Positions 50,095 through 63,015 are shown, numbered from the stretch's first letter. The stretch: 64,000 bases of DNA from Diadema setosum (GCF_964275005.1 NC_092704.1:34372416-34436415); one strand, 5' to 3'. Notes: a model not told the origin generated them from the letters alone. A program made the numbers and translations.

Positions 50095-51175
50095 CGTACA
50101 TCACAAACCAACAAAAAGTTGCACGCACTGATTTTGTGCAAGGACTCAATGTAGTTGAAACGGGTCACCCTAGTCAATCTCAAGGTTTTCATATTTTCTG
50201 AAAGAACAATTCTGTTTGTACGTTTTCATTAAGTTTAGGATCATAAAACTAACGGAAAATTGTGTGTTTTTTTATTTTTTTATTTTATTTCATTTTATTT
50301 TATTCTTCTCCTCTTTCCAACAGAACATAACACAGTATAAATTAGGAATCATATCACAATCGTATACATACATCTTGCAAATGATATCAAATGATACAAT
50401 AATAAAGTTACATGCATGTATACGCAAAAAAAAAAATACAAGGTTATGTTTCAGTTGGAAAAAAAAAAGAACTGAGAGGTCCACTAAAAAGCAAGCTTGT
50501 AGATTGTGAACCCCTCAAGAAAAATCTAATGAAATACTTATTTGCATATGCTTAGCACAAGTATGATTTAAGACAAGATGGAACAAAATAGGAGACACAC
50601 AGCAACATGACACGACTAGACAAAATAGAAAAATTGTGTTTCATACAGTTCTTAGAACACTTTTTGGCAGAATAGTGTGGTTAGGTGTGTCTCAGAGTCC
50701 CCCTTTTTTTTTCTTAAATACATATACACACTCTTCACTTTCATCTTATGATGCTACTGCTTTGAATTTGGTATTTGATAGTCATGGATAGAATGTGTTA
50801 ATAGAGCATGTTCAATTTCATCTTAAACTGATAATCTCTTCATTGTTGTTGCCGTGAAGTTTTACATCCTGTTTTTTATTTGTTTGTTTTTGTCCCATTC
50901 ATTGCACGGAGTACGTTTTAGTAAAATCAAGCGTTTGAATACGCCCTTTATATTTCAGAAGCTCTTTTCTCAGTATATGCACTTTCAAGAGTGTGTGCTT
51001 TTTCTCCAATATCAAGATTGGGATTAAGGTTGGAAAAAATCCATTTGAATTGAGTGATAGGTCCTAAATAATTTTAAAGCTTAAAGTCTGCTCTTGCAGA
51101 ATCTGCTATTATTCAAACTAAAAAATCTGTGTCTGGCGGCTTTTTGTTGGTTGTGTGATGCAGGGTCACCAACAT
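50095..51175. mobile_element. Possible ~1.1-kb element bounded by CATCACAAACCAACAAAAAG
   Basis: ACATCACAAACCAACAAAAA at 50,099 and its inverse near 51,143 (TTTTTGTTGGTTGTGTGATG) bound the interval. A LINE 3' segment (50,275-50,500) sits inside. The pair may also be two independent copies of a small repeat, because single copies occur at 18.9 and 41.7 kb. Confidence 0.4.
50275..50500 (-). mobile_element. LINE 3' end
   Basis: The (TTTTA)n-type tail is followed by A-rich sequence matching the segment at 8.03-8.28 kb in several phrases. Minus strand, 5'-truncated. Confidence 0.5.
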
Positions 51176-51327
51176 CTTGGCAACAGTTCTGCCAATGTCA
51201 CTGAATGTGTCTTCTTGATATATACGCCAGACTGTAAGAAGATGAATAATAGAAGATTAATGGTGCATGTTGTGCGAGTTATTTAATATAAAAAAATATG
51301 TTACTTTTACAGCTAAACAATGGTGAT

Positions 51328-51496
51328 GTTCAAACGGTGATTGTTAACTTCAAGGATAACCCAATTCGAGGATAAGCTCTATGGGTCGCTAAGTGTCGCA
51401 CGGTCGGTTTCGATTTCGCAACAAAATCGATCGTGCAACAATTGGCGCCCATAGAACTTATCCTCCAAGTTAGCTCATCAGGATCACTGTCTGAAC
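51328..51496. mobile_element. 169-bp inverted-repeat element
   Basis: GTTCAAACGGTGAT at the left faces ATCACTGTCTGAAC at the right, and GAGGATAAGCTCTATGGG faces CCCATAGAACTTATCCTC. A GC-richer centre contains CGATTTCGCAACAAAATCG. Confidence 0.65.
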
Positions 51497-51540
51497 GTAA
51501 CTAGTGTGCTGATGAAACAAAAAGTTACATATTAATGCAT

Positions 51541-51704
51541 ATCTCCCCTACTTTGGCAAAAGGGAGGAAGTGACATACCATCCGAATTTGAGTTATTGAT
51601 GTTTTCATAATTAACATAATGAGCTTTTTTTCAAGGCCAAATTTCATGCAAAAACACTCATCCTACTACGAGATATACTTGCTTCCTTTTGCCAAAGCAG
51701 GGCA
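51541..51704. repeat. ~164-bp inverted repeat interrupted on its right by the LTR
   Basis: CCCCTACTTTGGCAAAAGGG faces CTTTTGCCAAAGCAGGG. The solo LTR begins four bases after this repeat. Confidence 0.65.
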
Positions 51705-51708
51705 GTAT

Positions 51709-52709
51709 TGTAACGAAATTTTGGTATGGAGAGGGCGATTGGTATACTGAGGGTACTTAGTTTCCGTTCCTCGTTTACTCTCCTCAAAATCCGTTATGTG
51801 GTTGGTAGGCGTGCCTACTGGTAGCCAGTGTACTGGAAATCATGTAATTAATTGTAAGCTATTGCGGAACAAGAAATACTAGAGTCACAAGTCACAAAGA
51901 CCACAGGAGGCATCATATGGAGTTTGTCCAATTTATTTGTGAAGAAAGTTATGTCCACCACGAAAACTACAACGAAAAACTTATGATCTACATGCTGAAA
52001 CTCCTAAACGAACAAGCTCTTCAACTTGGCATAAACAAGTCTATTTATACTGAGTTCGCCTGTTAGCGGCCGCGAGAGTGGCCTTCCTGTGAGCAAGCAA
52101 TCTGACCTTACGGACAGCTGTCGCCGTCCATCACTACGAGGACGAGGGCGTGTCCTTACGCGTCCCTGTCCTCACACGACCCTGTCCTTAGCTGGGGTCG
52201 CATGCGGACGCGTCCTCTCGTTACGTAATACCGAGGTCGCATGCGGCATCCTTGCTTTTACGACACGAGGCCACTGCTCGCGGACGCGCAGGCTGCAGGG
52301 TCAGAGAAATCACGAGGGAAGGTGAGATGAAAGTGCAAGCAAGCAGAAATGAAACGATAGCGTGGGTTAAAAATAATAGTCAGCAGAAAACGAGAAGGAG
52401 GGCTACAGGCAGTTGAGACAAGTAAAATTTACGAGAGGACATTTCGAGGAGAAAGTAGCAAGGATCGTACGAGGACAGAGGCCGATCGTCGAGCAAGGAC
52501 GAAAAGAACAAGGATAGAGGGAGGACGAGAAGCAAGGATAGAGCGAGGACGAGAAGCAAGGCCTGATATAGAACTCAGTTTACTTTCAATATTAATTCAA
52601 ATGCAATTCTATACAACAATACATAAAAATAAATTAATATATATGGAATATACAGAACATACGATGTAAATGCTATATCATGAATTATGTCTCAACAGAA
52701 TTCGTAACA
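51709..52709. mobile_element. 1,001-bp solo LTR with GTAT target duplication
   Basis: The segment starts TGTAACGAAATTTTGG and ends ATTCGTAACA. The terminal nine bases are perfect inverted repeats with TG..CA ends. GTAT flanks both sides (51,705-51,708 and 52,710-52,713). There is no second LTR or internal gene, so this is a solo LTR formed by recombination. It holds a TATA-like TATTTATACTGAG (~52,042) and a GC-rich, CpG-rich block (52,060-52,320). Near-identical GAGGACGAGAAGCAAGG units follow at 52,531 and 52,545-52,562. The family is not named; Gypsy-type is plausible. Confidence 0.8.
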
Positions 52710-52713
52710 GTAT

Positions 52714-53248
52714 AATGTTTAGATGTTCTCACATTTTCAAAATAGAAATAACATGACGTTAATTTGAATGAGTATGTTTGGAATTTGACTACCCAGCCTC
52801 GAAATTGAATGACTGAAATACCCTTTTCGGATAGTGCTGGCAAATTTGTGTTAATCTAGAGGACGTGCCAATTTGAATACCCTTTTCATGAATTTAAAAG
52901 GCACATGTACAAATTTCATTGATCGAAATGATACCTTGAACGTAGAGGACAGAATAAGCGGTAACAAGAATTTTTGCTAGATTGAACGAACCCTTTATCA
53001 AATGGACTGGAATTTGCCGGGAAAACCTACAGTAAGGTTCAGGGATATTATTCAGACTGCGATACCAAATACAACTTTATTATATTAGATATAAAGGTGT
53101 GCTACCTATTTCGTTCTAGTTTGAACTGTGGGGGGGGGGGTCAGTCTCAGCTGTCATTTATGCTGATATTGCTATTAAATGAAAAAGAGCCGAGAGAGAA
53201 ACACAAAGGAAATCTATACGAAAAGCTAAAGCTTGTAGGAATTGAACG
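52714..53248. other. Unassigned DNA
   Basis: No gene seen. A G-run lies at ~53,131-53,140. Confidence 0.4.
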
Positions 53249-55790
53249 TTTCCAAGAAAGCATAACTTCTCTGCATTAATATGGAGATGGAGATGATATG
53301 GAGAAATGATCAAAAACTGATATATATAAACGAATATCATTCATTCAAACAATCAAACAAACAAACAAACGAACAATCAAGCAAAAACACTGACAACCTA
53401 CTACTAATTTCTGTATTGTAGCGCAACCATTGTAATATAACTATTCATTGCTCTTTCCTCTGTCATTTCCAAGTTTCCAAGAAAGCATAACTTCTCTGCA
53501 TTAACATGGAGATGGAGATAATATGGAGAAATGATCAAAAACTGATATAAACGAATATCATTCATTCAAACAATCAAACAAACAAACTGACAATCTACTA
53601 CTAATTTCTGTATTGTAGCGCAACCATTGTAATATAACTATTCATTTAGGTTTGCATTATCATGGTCTCACCAAAATTTTCCGTGTCAATTAAATTATGC
53701 ACAAGATAGCAAACAGACAAGCCTTGTAAGACACTATGCGAAATAAAGTATGCAATAATGCAGTTTACCAACACATCCAAATGTTATGCTTCATAGCATC
53801 AGTTAGACAAATTCAAGGCAAAAAGGGCAGTGCAAAAATCTACTTACGCTGATATAGCGATAACCAATGCATGCAAGTCGTAGTCCAAGTATTAACTATG
53901 GCCGCAGAAACGGGGGGGGGGGGTAGGGGTCCTTTAAAAAGAGAGAAAAGGTAATTACAAGACCACAATAAAATCCATAGCTTCCCGAGTTTGCACTCTG
54001 ACATTCCTTTCGTCGAACGTCGAAGGGGAGGGGAGGGGAGGGGATCACTAACCCTTGCTCTACGCAGCCCCGCATCCCCTCCATAAAACCTATAAACATA
54101 ATTTCATCTTCACCGAAAACTCTTCGAGTACATGGAAGGTGAGTGTAAAATTCACTCTGCTGAGTGAGATACTGTATGAACCAAATAACGGTTCCTTTGA
54201 AACATAATATATCGTGTTGAAATGTTGTTGTTAATTCATTCCCAGGAAAAAAATGTGTGATGTTTTCATGAAAAATCCGAAACGCAAAACATCGGTTTAC
54301 GAAAAAAATGTTAGTTTGTTTCCCGCTAAACTTATTTGTTAGTGGCAAAAAAGGGAGGTCTCACTTCACGAGAGATGTTAAGGGTGACAAAGGGGTGTGC
54401 AGATCACGCTCTACATACCACAACGGATGTCGAGATCGAGGTGGGCGGGAAGCACAAAGTCTACCTCTCTATAAGGAGCAGACAAAAACCTATTTTTCAT
54501 TCTCTTTTTCATGTCATCTTCATATGCGAAAAATGATTCATACTCTTTCCTCTGTCATTTCCAAGTTTCCAAGAAAGCATAACTTCTGTGCATTAATATG
54601 GAGATGGAGATGATATGGAGAAATGATCAAAAACTGATATAAACGAATATCATTCATTCAAACAATCAAACAAACAAACAATCAAACAAACAAACTGACA
54701 ACCTACTACTAATTTCTGTGTTGTAGCGCAACTATTGTAATATAACTATTCATTTAGATTTGCATTATCATGGTCTCGCCAAAATTTTCCGTGTCAATTA
54801 AATTATGCACAAGATAGCAAACAGACAAGCCTTGTAATACACTATGCGAAATAATGTATGCAATAAGGCAGTTTACCAACACATCCAAATGTTATGCTTC
54901 ATAACATCAGTTAGACAAATTCAAGGCAAAAAGGGCAGTGCAAAAATCTACTTACGCTGATAAAGCAATAACCAATGCATGCAAGTCGTAGTCCAAGTAT
55001 TAACTATGGCCGCAGAAACGGGGGAGGGGGGGGGGGAGGGGTCCTTTAAAAAGAGAGAAAAGGTAATTACAAGACCACAATAAAATCCATAGCTTCCCGA
55101 GTTTGCACTCTGACATTCCTTTCGTCGAACGTCGAAGGGGAGGGGAGGGGAGGGGATCACTAACCCTTGCTCTACGCAGCCCCGCATCCCCTCCATAAAA
55201 CCTATAAACATAATTGCATCTTCACCGAAAACTCTTCGAGTACATGGAAGGTGAGTGTAAAAATCACTCTGCTGAGTGAGATACTGTATGAACCAAATAA
55301 CGGTTCCTTTGAAACATAATATATCGTGTTGAAATGTTGTTGTTAATTCATTCCCAGGAAAAAAATGTGTGATGTTTTCATGAAAAATCCGAAACGCAAA
55401 GCATCGGTTTACGAAAAAATTGTTAGTTTGTTTCCTGCTAAACTAAAGTGGGAAAAAAGGGAGGTCTCACTTCAAAGGGGTGTGCAGATCACGCTCTATA
55501 TACCACAACGGATGTCGAGATCGAGGTGGGCGGGAAGTACAAAGTCTTCCTCTCTAAGGAACAGACAATCACCTCACTAGAGATGTTAAGGGTGACAAAG
55601 GGGTGTGCAGATCACGCTCTATATACCACAACGGATGTCGAGATCGAGGTGGGCGGGAAGTACAAAGACTTCCTCTCTAAGGAACAGACAAGCACACTTC
55701 ATTATTTTTCATTCTCTTTGTCATGTCGTCTTCATGAGGAATTATGCGAAAAATGATTCATGCTCTTTCCTCTGCCATCCACACAATGTC
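53249..55790. repeat. Tandem duplication, ~1.1-kb units
   Basis: TTTCCAAGAAAGCATAACTT begins at 53,249 (short partial copy), 53,474 and 54,566. The unit starting at ~53,452 is 1,093 bp long. The next, to about 55,766, is longer because of an internal 123-bp duplication. Copies are nearly identical by eye, so the duplication is recent or homogenised. Each unit carries a G-rich run, an AGGGGAGGGG cluster and a short frame (MCDVFMKNPKRK) preserved in both. Confidence 0.85.
55474..55720 (+). repeat. In-frame 123-bp (41-codon) tandem duplication
   Basis: AAAGGGGTGTGCAGATCACG occurs at 55,474 and 55,597. One frame stays open through both copies and repeats a peptide containing TTTDVEIEVGGKYK then LSKEQT. 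The single-copy version in the preceding unit (~54,392) keeps the same core. I do not recognise the peptide. An acceptor-like CATTCCCAG lies upstream at 55,350. Confidence 0.5.
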
Positions 55791-56074
55791 ATAATCTCCA
55801 CTTAAATTCTGAAATTGTGATAAAGTCGCACTTCTCCTTCCCATGTGTATTATATGTATGTACGGGGCTGCACGCAAATCAAGCCACGCTTATGCTGTAG
55901 CCCCACTGTATCATTCATTGTTGTATGTTTGTTATATACGTTTTGCTGTACATTGTGCAAAAGCAATGAAGAAAAAATTCATATTCTGTGGACAACTTAT
56001 ATTTATGTTTGTACATGAATGTGCATGTACAATGATGATACAGAAACCAATAAATCAAATCAAATCAAATTAAT

Positions 56075-57700
56075 TTCAACTCAATTCGTTTATTTCCATT
56101 TCAAAACACAAAAACAACATTATACATCCAGTGTTACAAGATAAAACATACACACAATCACTCATAAAAAAACCAACTACAACAACAACATTAAAATTAC
56201 GGTCACATATTGTCACAGATTACAACAGGCAAAGGGTAAAATGAAAAACGGTGTACACATAAAAAGCCAATAAGGCCTGTAGGTGCTCGTAAACCATTGT
56301 CAAAGTTATCTAAAATTGGAATCTAAATATTTTCAGAGATCATAAATAGGTTTATACAGAAGATACACATAATAATTATAAACATACAACAAAACAAAAA
56401 ATAACAAAAAACAGACATGAAAATATGGTTAACTACATAGTTTCGAGAAAAAGACAAAAGATGTTTTTTATACTGTTTCTTAAATAAATTATTATTTTGC
56501 TTATTATAATTATTTGGGTTTATTGCATTTCAAAAAAAACCTGTATGATGAAGAGTTTGCTTTAATTTCGTACTAGAACATTGCTACTGATGAACTTTAT
56601 TGCAGCTCTGTGTATTATAAGTGTGTATATTTGAGTTTAATGTGAACATATTTATGATGTAAGGAGAGAGTAGAGCCTATTCTGTGTAAAAACGTTGCAT
56701 TAAAAAGCTGTTTGAGGTTTGTTTATATCATACAACCTCAGTGTTTTCAATCGTTTAAATAACAGTTACTGAGAGGTGTTAGCTAATTCCGAGAGTTTGT
56801 AACATGATGAATTGCTTTCTTTTGGGATTAAAAGTGTTTCCCCATATAACATTGCAGTACAACAAATGAGGTAAAATAAAAAAATAAAAAGATTAAAGAG
56901 AAGTTAGGACGAAGCGTGGCAATTCAAACTTCAAACAATTTAAAACACGAACAAACTGTGTAACTTTTCTACATACATTTCTATGTGGTCACGCCAGTCA
57001 ATATTGTCATCTAAAATGATTCCAAAAAACTGAACTGATTTACATTGAATTATGGGCTTTCCATATATTTTTTTACGTCATTTGTTAATTGCACATTTCC
57101 CTTTTTCTTTTGAAATAACATATAATTAGTTTTATCTACATTTAGTGACAGTTTATTGTACTGAAACCAATTCACAATTTTAAACAAATTGTTATTTACA
57201 ATATCATATAAAATATCTCTATTACTATGTGAAGCAAGAATGATAGTGTCATCAGAATATAAAATGAAAGTGAAATCAGGGCAAGAATTAAAAATAGCAT
57301 TGATATAGAGCAAAAAAAAAAAAGCAAATTACCTAAAACCGACCCCGTGGAACCCCGCTGCAAATCGTTTTAAAAATCAGAAGAAGCAGAATTAAAAACA
57401 GTATATTGCATTCTCCCAGAAAGATATGATTAAGACTCAAATCATTGCAAACAAATACCTCTACTACCATAATACTATATTTTTTAAAATAAAATAAAAT
57501 GAAAAAGGGAATCAAAAGCTTCTAAAAGGGGTACAAATATTTCAATTACACTTTTGTTAACATTATATTTCATTAATCATTCGATTTTGTATTTTGTATT
57601 TCAACAAAAGCCACTTCAGTTGAAAGAGATTTTGCGGAAACCATACTAGCTCAGATACTAAACATTTTAGGAACATAAAGACTTATAAAATCTATCATAC
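56075..57700 (-). pseudogene. Decayed LINE with reverse-transcriptase 3' half
   Basis: The 3' end is at about 56,075-56,100 (an AATTCGTTTATTTCC segment next to AAATC repeats). On the minus strand 57,050-57,313 encodes YSDDTIILASH and NKLSLNVDKTNYMLF, the catalytic and following RT motifs, with SDD replacing ADD. A CSGVPRG remnant of the GVPQGS motif lies at ~57,335-57,360 in another frame. Frameshifts and A-runs break the gene. Confidence 0.75.
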
Positions 57701-58384
57701 ATTACTCTTTAAAGGATTTTTGAAAAACAAGGTCAAACTGAAATGGGTCGATAATTACTTATGAGGGTGGACAGACAAAAGGCAGAGGAGGGTCGGTGAT
57801 TATCCCGAGGACCAAGGGGGACAACCTTTGAAGGATAAGGATAAATAAGGAGGCAACATCACACAAGATAAGGAACAGCATAAAGAAGAAAAAGAATGAA
57901 ATAGTAACACCAAAGGGGGGGGGGGGGGCTGAGCAAGTAGTGAGCCCTAACCTGGTATACCAAGGAGAGGCAACAAAATGAACGTGAGAGTCAACCAACA
58001 AAATGCAAGTTATCAAACCAAACATCCCAAAGTGTATATAGAATAATATGATAACAATAAAGATGATATTGATAATAGTAATGGTAATGATCATGATTAT
58101 GAAAAAACAAAGAAAACAAAAAAGAGGGGGGAAGCACAAAAAACAAAGTATACGCATATGTAGATAAACATGTATAGATATGTATGCGCATACACCACTT
58201 GAGGTGATGTGATGTTAAAGTACCTGATATGAGGTTTCCAAGAACCCCCCCCCCAAAAAAAAAAAAAAAAAAAAAAAAGTTCCGCGCTGGGGTCCAATGA
58301 ACCTGAACATAATTATGAACTGATTTCTGCTGGCCTTCTAATCTATGGTTTTTGAACAATGCACCTCGGTGCCACACGAACGAT
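57701..58384. other. Unassigned A/G-rich DNA upstream of receptor 2
   Basis: G-runs (57,915-57,928), C-run and A-run (58,246-58,278) are present. No gene seen. Confidence 0.45.
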
Positions 58385-58563
58385 TCCATTTACTAATGTT
58401 CACTTCTGAATACAGGGGCTGAACATTCACAACCTCGCAAACTGAATGCTTAATAGCAACCCTTCGCTGAAATAGATGTTCGCGTTTGTTATAGAAAAAT
58501 CGATTGGATAGCTCATTTCTGCAGCTGCTGTGGTGACTGAACTGCTCGACTTGTCCAACGACG
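58385..58563 (+). promoter_or_regulatory. Conserved upstream segment shared by both receptors
   Basis: GAATACAGGGGCTG then CACAACCTCGCAA, and TGTGGTGACTGAACT followed by CTTGTCCAACG, are shared in the same order with 27,069-27,232. Conservation up to the ATG shows the duplication included the 5' flank and leader. Confidence 0.6.
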
Positions 58564-58779
58564 ATGGATATTACTGGGATTCTTCTCCATTATTGCCTGC
58601 TTATCTTCACAGCTTTGGCTGCTGTTATGAACTTCCTGACGATCTGCGCAATCCTTGTCAGTCCTCAACTACGCAAGAAGCAGAATGTTTTTGCTTTTAA
58701 CTTGGCCTTATCTGACTGCGTGGCAGCCATTCTTATATTTGTCCGGAATCTTGGGCCTCTGTTGGACGGTCACGCAGCC
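58564..58779 (+). CDS. Receptor 2, exon 1 of a class A GPCR paralogue (partial)
   Basis: This 72-codon exon has the same length, phase and donor (GTAAGT) as exon 1 of receptor 1. By hand count about 55 of 72 residues match. TM1 (MNFLTI), the LRKKQN loop and TM2 (ALSDC) are kept. The changes cluster at the N-terminus and after TM2. The frame is intact, which argues for function. The second exon is not found up to 64,000; given the insertions in its intron, it probably lies beyond the window. A dead copy missing exon 2 is possible. Confidence 0.75.
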
Positions 58780-60538
58780 GTAAGTGCTGATATTAACTCA
58801 TTATGTATAAACAGGAATATCATTCAGTCTTTCTCATGTCATAAAGGAGTTGGATATTCATTCCTTCATTTATCTATCTCTATACTTCAATAATCATATA
58901 TTTCCATATTTTGATGCACATACACTTTACACAGGCAAGACGCAAGTAACTTCCAATTTTTCAAAGGAATTTTCCCACCTTTAATTGCATTATTATATAC
59001 ATGCACTATTATATACATGCACGAACCGTGTATTGAATAAGGAGGGAACTAGCATAAATCAGCTTATTGGCAGGGATGAAATATATCTTTGATGATATAT
59101 GTTTTTCTTCGCCCAATTTCATGAGATTTGCATTCGATTTAACAATGCGATCATTCAAGTTCAAGTGAATATAAATGATCACCGAGATCAACGTTCAAAA
59201 AAGTAACTATTATGGTTCATTCAATTTGATTTCATCAGCATGCGATATCATGAGTTTATCATATAAACATGTAAAAAGGGCGTTCAAATTAAAAATGCAA
59301 GTGCAACGTATTCAAGTTCCCATCAGCATCGTCGTGAAGAAGGTCAAGAAATTCAAATTCACGATAAGGCAAACATTTACATGATATGGGCAGTGTTCTT
59401 CGTTGTTTCTTATATTTTTTTTGTAGTTATTCATCTATTTGAATACGTAAGCTTAATGTATCTTGAAATAGGACTTGCCTTTGTATCTAATATAGGGCCT
59501 ATGAAAGCTCGTATAACTCCTCTTTGAAACACATACATGTACATTAATTTATCACGACTTTAACGCTGCTGGAGAAGAGTATACATGAATGTCTCGGATA
59601 TGGACAAAATTTGTGAGCGAAGCTAGCTTTTGACAACTAGCAAGACTATATCACTGGCTAAACCATTGGGTAAAATAGGTCTACAGCTGAGCTGATTGTG
59701 GCAACTTATGATGTGGATATGGAGAAGGTAGGAATGGAATCAAAATGAAGACAAAACTTTGAGCTACAGCCATTCCTTTAATGTTACATCGATACTGTAA
59801 GGGGGTAATTTGAAGGTGGAAGACAAGATTATACAGACAATACAATTAATTGACTAAACTGAATGAATGAAACTTTGAAATTAAAATGTAATTATATACA
59901 GTAATCCAATATAACACACAGAGAAAAAAAAAAGAAATGACCCGTAGAACTTCTGGTATTTGGGACGAAATTGAACGTCTATCCAGCTGGCGCGAAATTG
60001 AATGCCAACTCTGAGTCGTTAAGTTGAATGAATTTCACCTGAAATTGAATAAATTTTTATCTAAAAAGAATGACATGAAACAAAATTGAATGCTCGAAGA
60101 ATTAAAATGAACCTTTAGAATAGGGCAGTGGCCAAAATTACTTGAATTTGAACGCCTTTTAAATAATTCGAATGCAAATCTGATGAAATTGGGCGGGAAA
60201 ACCTATAAAAACTAATTAAAAAAATCTGCATCTACGTCTTTGAATTGATTTTTACAGACCACCAGCTGCCAAGGCATGAAAAGTTTCGAGAGTCATCAAA
60301 AAAATGTTAAGATGAGAATTATAAGAACCAGTACAATAAATTCACTTTTGAAACGAAGTCTGCCCTCTTTTCGCAACGGAAAGAAAGAATTAAACGTCAA
60401 AGAAGAATTGCTGTAATATCTTGAAGACATCATAGACGTATATTTCTCTCACTCTCATTAATCTCCATTAAAATACTTACGGTGCCACGTTAATCAACAA
60501 GTGAAAAATTTCGTACGTTCTCTCCACCTTGTTATGCT

Positions 60539-60882
60539 TTAAAGGGATCGTATAGTTTTGGTTGAGACCTAATATATCAGGTTTGTAACATTTTTGGTGA
60601 GATAATGAGAAGCCTCTTATGAAATGTGCAAGAGCATATAATTCCAAGAGGAATTGAACGTTTATTTGATGGAAATTGGTTTTGAAATGGCTGAGACATC
60701 AAAAATAGAGCAATCCTAATAAAAGGTGGCACCCACTATTTGTTGCGATCACTTTGTTTAACTTTATTTTAGAATGTCTAAACCATTCCAAAACCGATTT
60801 TCTTAGAGTTTTTTATTTCTATCTTGCAAAAAGTTAAAAGATCAATCTTTATCTCCACCAATACTATACTAACCCTTTAAGA
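60539..60882. mobile_element. TTAA MITE family 2, copy E, 344 bp
   Basis: TTAAAGGGATCGTATAGTTT to the right end AACCCTTTAA. Both TTAA sites are present. Arms pair around AAAGGTGG(C)ACCC. Confidence 0.8.
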
Positions 60883-61954
60883 AGATGACATTCAATGATA
60901 AGAAATAATAAGCAAGAGGTACCTGTTTTGTGAACGAAATTTGGAAGACATCGAAACTCTCAAATGAACATTCAGAGTGAAGGATAAGGAAAATATATCG
61001 ATCGACCCGTCACAGAGAGTAAAGGCGAGTGTGTTACATGTATGCTATCCTGCCTTCTTATTTATGTTGACAGCATAGCTGTCTTTATTACACGTAATAT
61101 ACGAGCATACCAGTGGCGCCATGAAAAATTAATGGGTTAAAAAAGATATATATATTTTTTTATTTATCCCTTAAATGTTTCGTATATGAAGGCCAGCGAA
61201 GGAAAATATTGATAATCTAGCCAGAACAGCGTCGTATAGCTATATGTTCAACGGGGCGAGGACTGGAATGAGCAATACTATAGAATACAAGGGGAAAACA
61301 CAAGAATGCTTCATCTACCTACCAACGGCGCATTACATTTCGGGCAAACGGGGCTGCCGTGGCCGCCGGAAACATGGTATAAACGCAGCATAATTATGCT
61401 CCGTATGTTTCTGGTATGGTCCGCGTTCCGACCCAATTGCCTGTTCATTTGACCCCCAGCTTGGATCGTGATCATGATGAAACACCGCTGATGACGATCT
61501 GTGGTATTTCATGACAAATTCATGAAGCGATTGTTCCCGCACCAGTTCATTGTGGGAATACTCACTGAAAAGATCATGTAAAACTGCAGAACTGGTGGCT
61601 GAGAAAAAGCATTTGACTACATGCCTATTTTAACTATCTGGTCTAGCATTTCCATGACGATTGCATTTCATGTGCTAAATCATTGAAGTCCTATAAATGT
61701 AACAAATGAATCCATTAGATCCTCTCGTCTGTATATTTGTTTTTTTCAGGCAAATTTTAACTAAGAAGTACGGATACTAAATGTTTTCTTTCTGAGCTTC
61801 CTTTCAATTTTTTTGAATAAATTATCTTTAAGTATTTTAGAGAATAATAGTACAGAAATAATAAAAACCACTAATGTGAACACATCATCAATGAGTTCAA
61901 AACAATTGCTGGAATAACTTTTGAGAATTTGAATATTAGTTCTCTTCTAACAAG

Positions 61955-61964
61955 AAATATATAT

Positions 61965-62012
<48 letters not shown>
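61955..62012. repeat. (AT)n microsatellite
   Basis: Nearly pure TA dinucleotides with ACATACATA interruptions. Confidence 0.9.
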
Positions 62013-62015
<3 letters not shown>

Positions 62016-62882
62016 CAATTCCATTACTTCTGAGTAAAGCCAGTTTTGTGATATTATAACTTTGTCAAAATCACCATGATGCATCTGTATCCCAGAAGAA
62101 AATAATTATGTATTTACGATCATATTCATAATTCGTAATGCAGGAATTGAAATTTGGGGATGAGTCTTAATCTGTGTTTTTTCTTATACACAATTCTTTC
62201 CATCACGTGGTTCTTGAAGAATATCAGAATCAAAGTTTAGAAATGGCGTGCATTCAGGTAAAGGTCTTTCATCTTAATGTCGTGGTATAGACCACCAGAT
62301 TCGTGTATCAATACATTCCATAGTATTGAAAATATATTCAAGAGTGTTAAAGCTTGCTTCTGTGATCATGTTCTGATAGATGTGAATTGTGATTAGTTGA
62401 GCAAAAACCCTCGAATTTTTCAACATGTTTGCAAAGAATAGCAGAAGAATATTGTTTGAATATTGTTTAAATTATTGTTTAAATTGCATAAACACGTAAG
62501 CTTTATTGTAGCGATTACCATGCCGTCTCTCTACATGAATGATCTGAGGCGGGAAGAGGAAACAAACGTGCTAGGCTCAATCGTCCCGCCGTTATCCCTC
62601 TTTTATCCTCCATTATTAGTGACAAATGCCGAGTACCGTTCTTTCCATGTTTTCTTATAAACCGTGCAAAAAGACACACGGATACCGTCCGATGTTCTTC
62701 AATCTTTGAACATAATCATTTGATTATTTTTTTTTTTCGAGATACGCGTAGGCGGCCTACTTGATGTTAGCTCAAACCAGTCTGTAATGTGAAAAAAAAA
62801 ACTCATTAAAAAATGTTTCATTCAGTGAAACAAACTGGTGGCAGAACATGGAGAAATATGCTTTTGGAATGCATGTACATCT

Positions 62883-63002
62883 TATCATAATCCTTTCCAT
62901 ATTAGTTCCGACTTCCAGTTGTTTTGCTGGTTGGGAAACATTGATGTGTACACTACGGAAAAGATTACAGGAAAAATTATTAATGAAATCATCGTGATGT
63001 CC
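62883..63002. repeat. 120-bp repeat shared with 42,183-42,302
   Basis: It matches the 42-kb copy through AATCATCGTGATGT and is cut off by the family-2 MITE that starts at 63,016. Confidence 0.8.
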
Positions 63003-63015
63003 ATTATTTTTTTTT

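Noticed and set aside
52089..52325. 79-codon Arg-rich protein
   Set aside because: It lies within the GC-rich block of the solo LTR and reflects base composition.
53896..54348. 150-residue minus-strand protein
   Set aside because: Low-complexity ends from G-runs, no motif, and the frame is not kept at full length in the second repeat unit.
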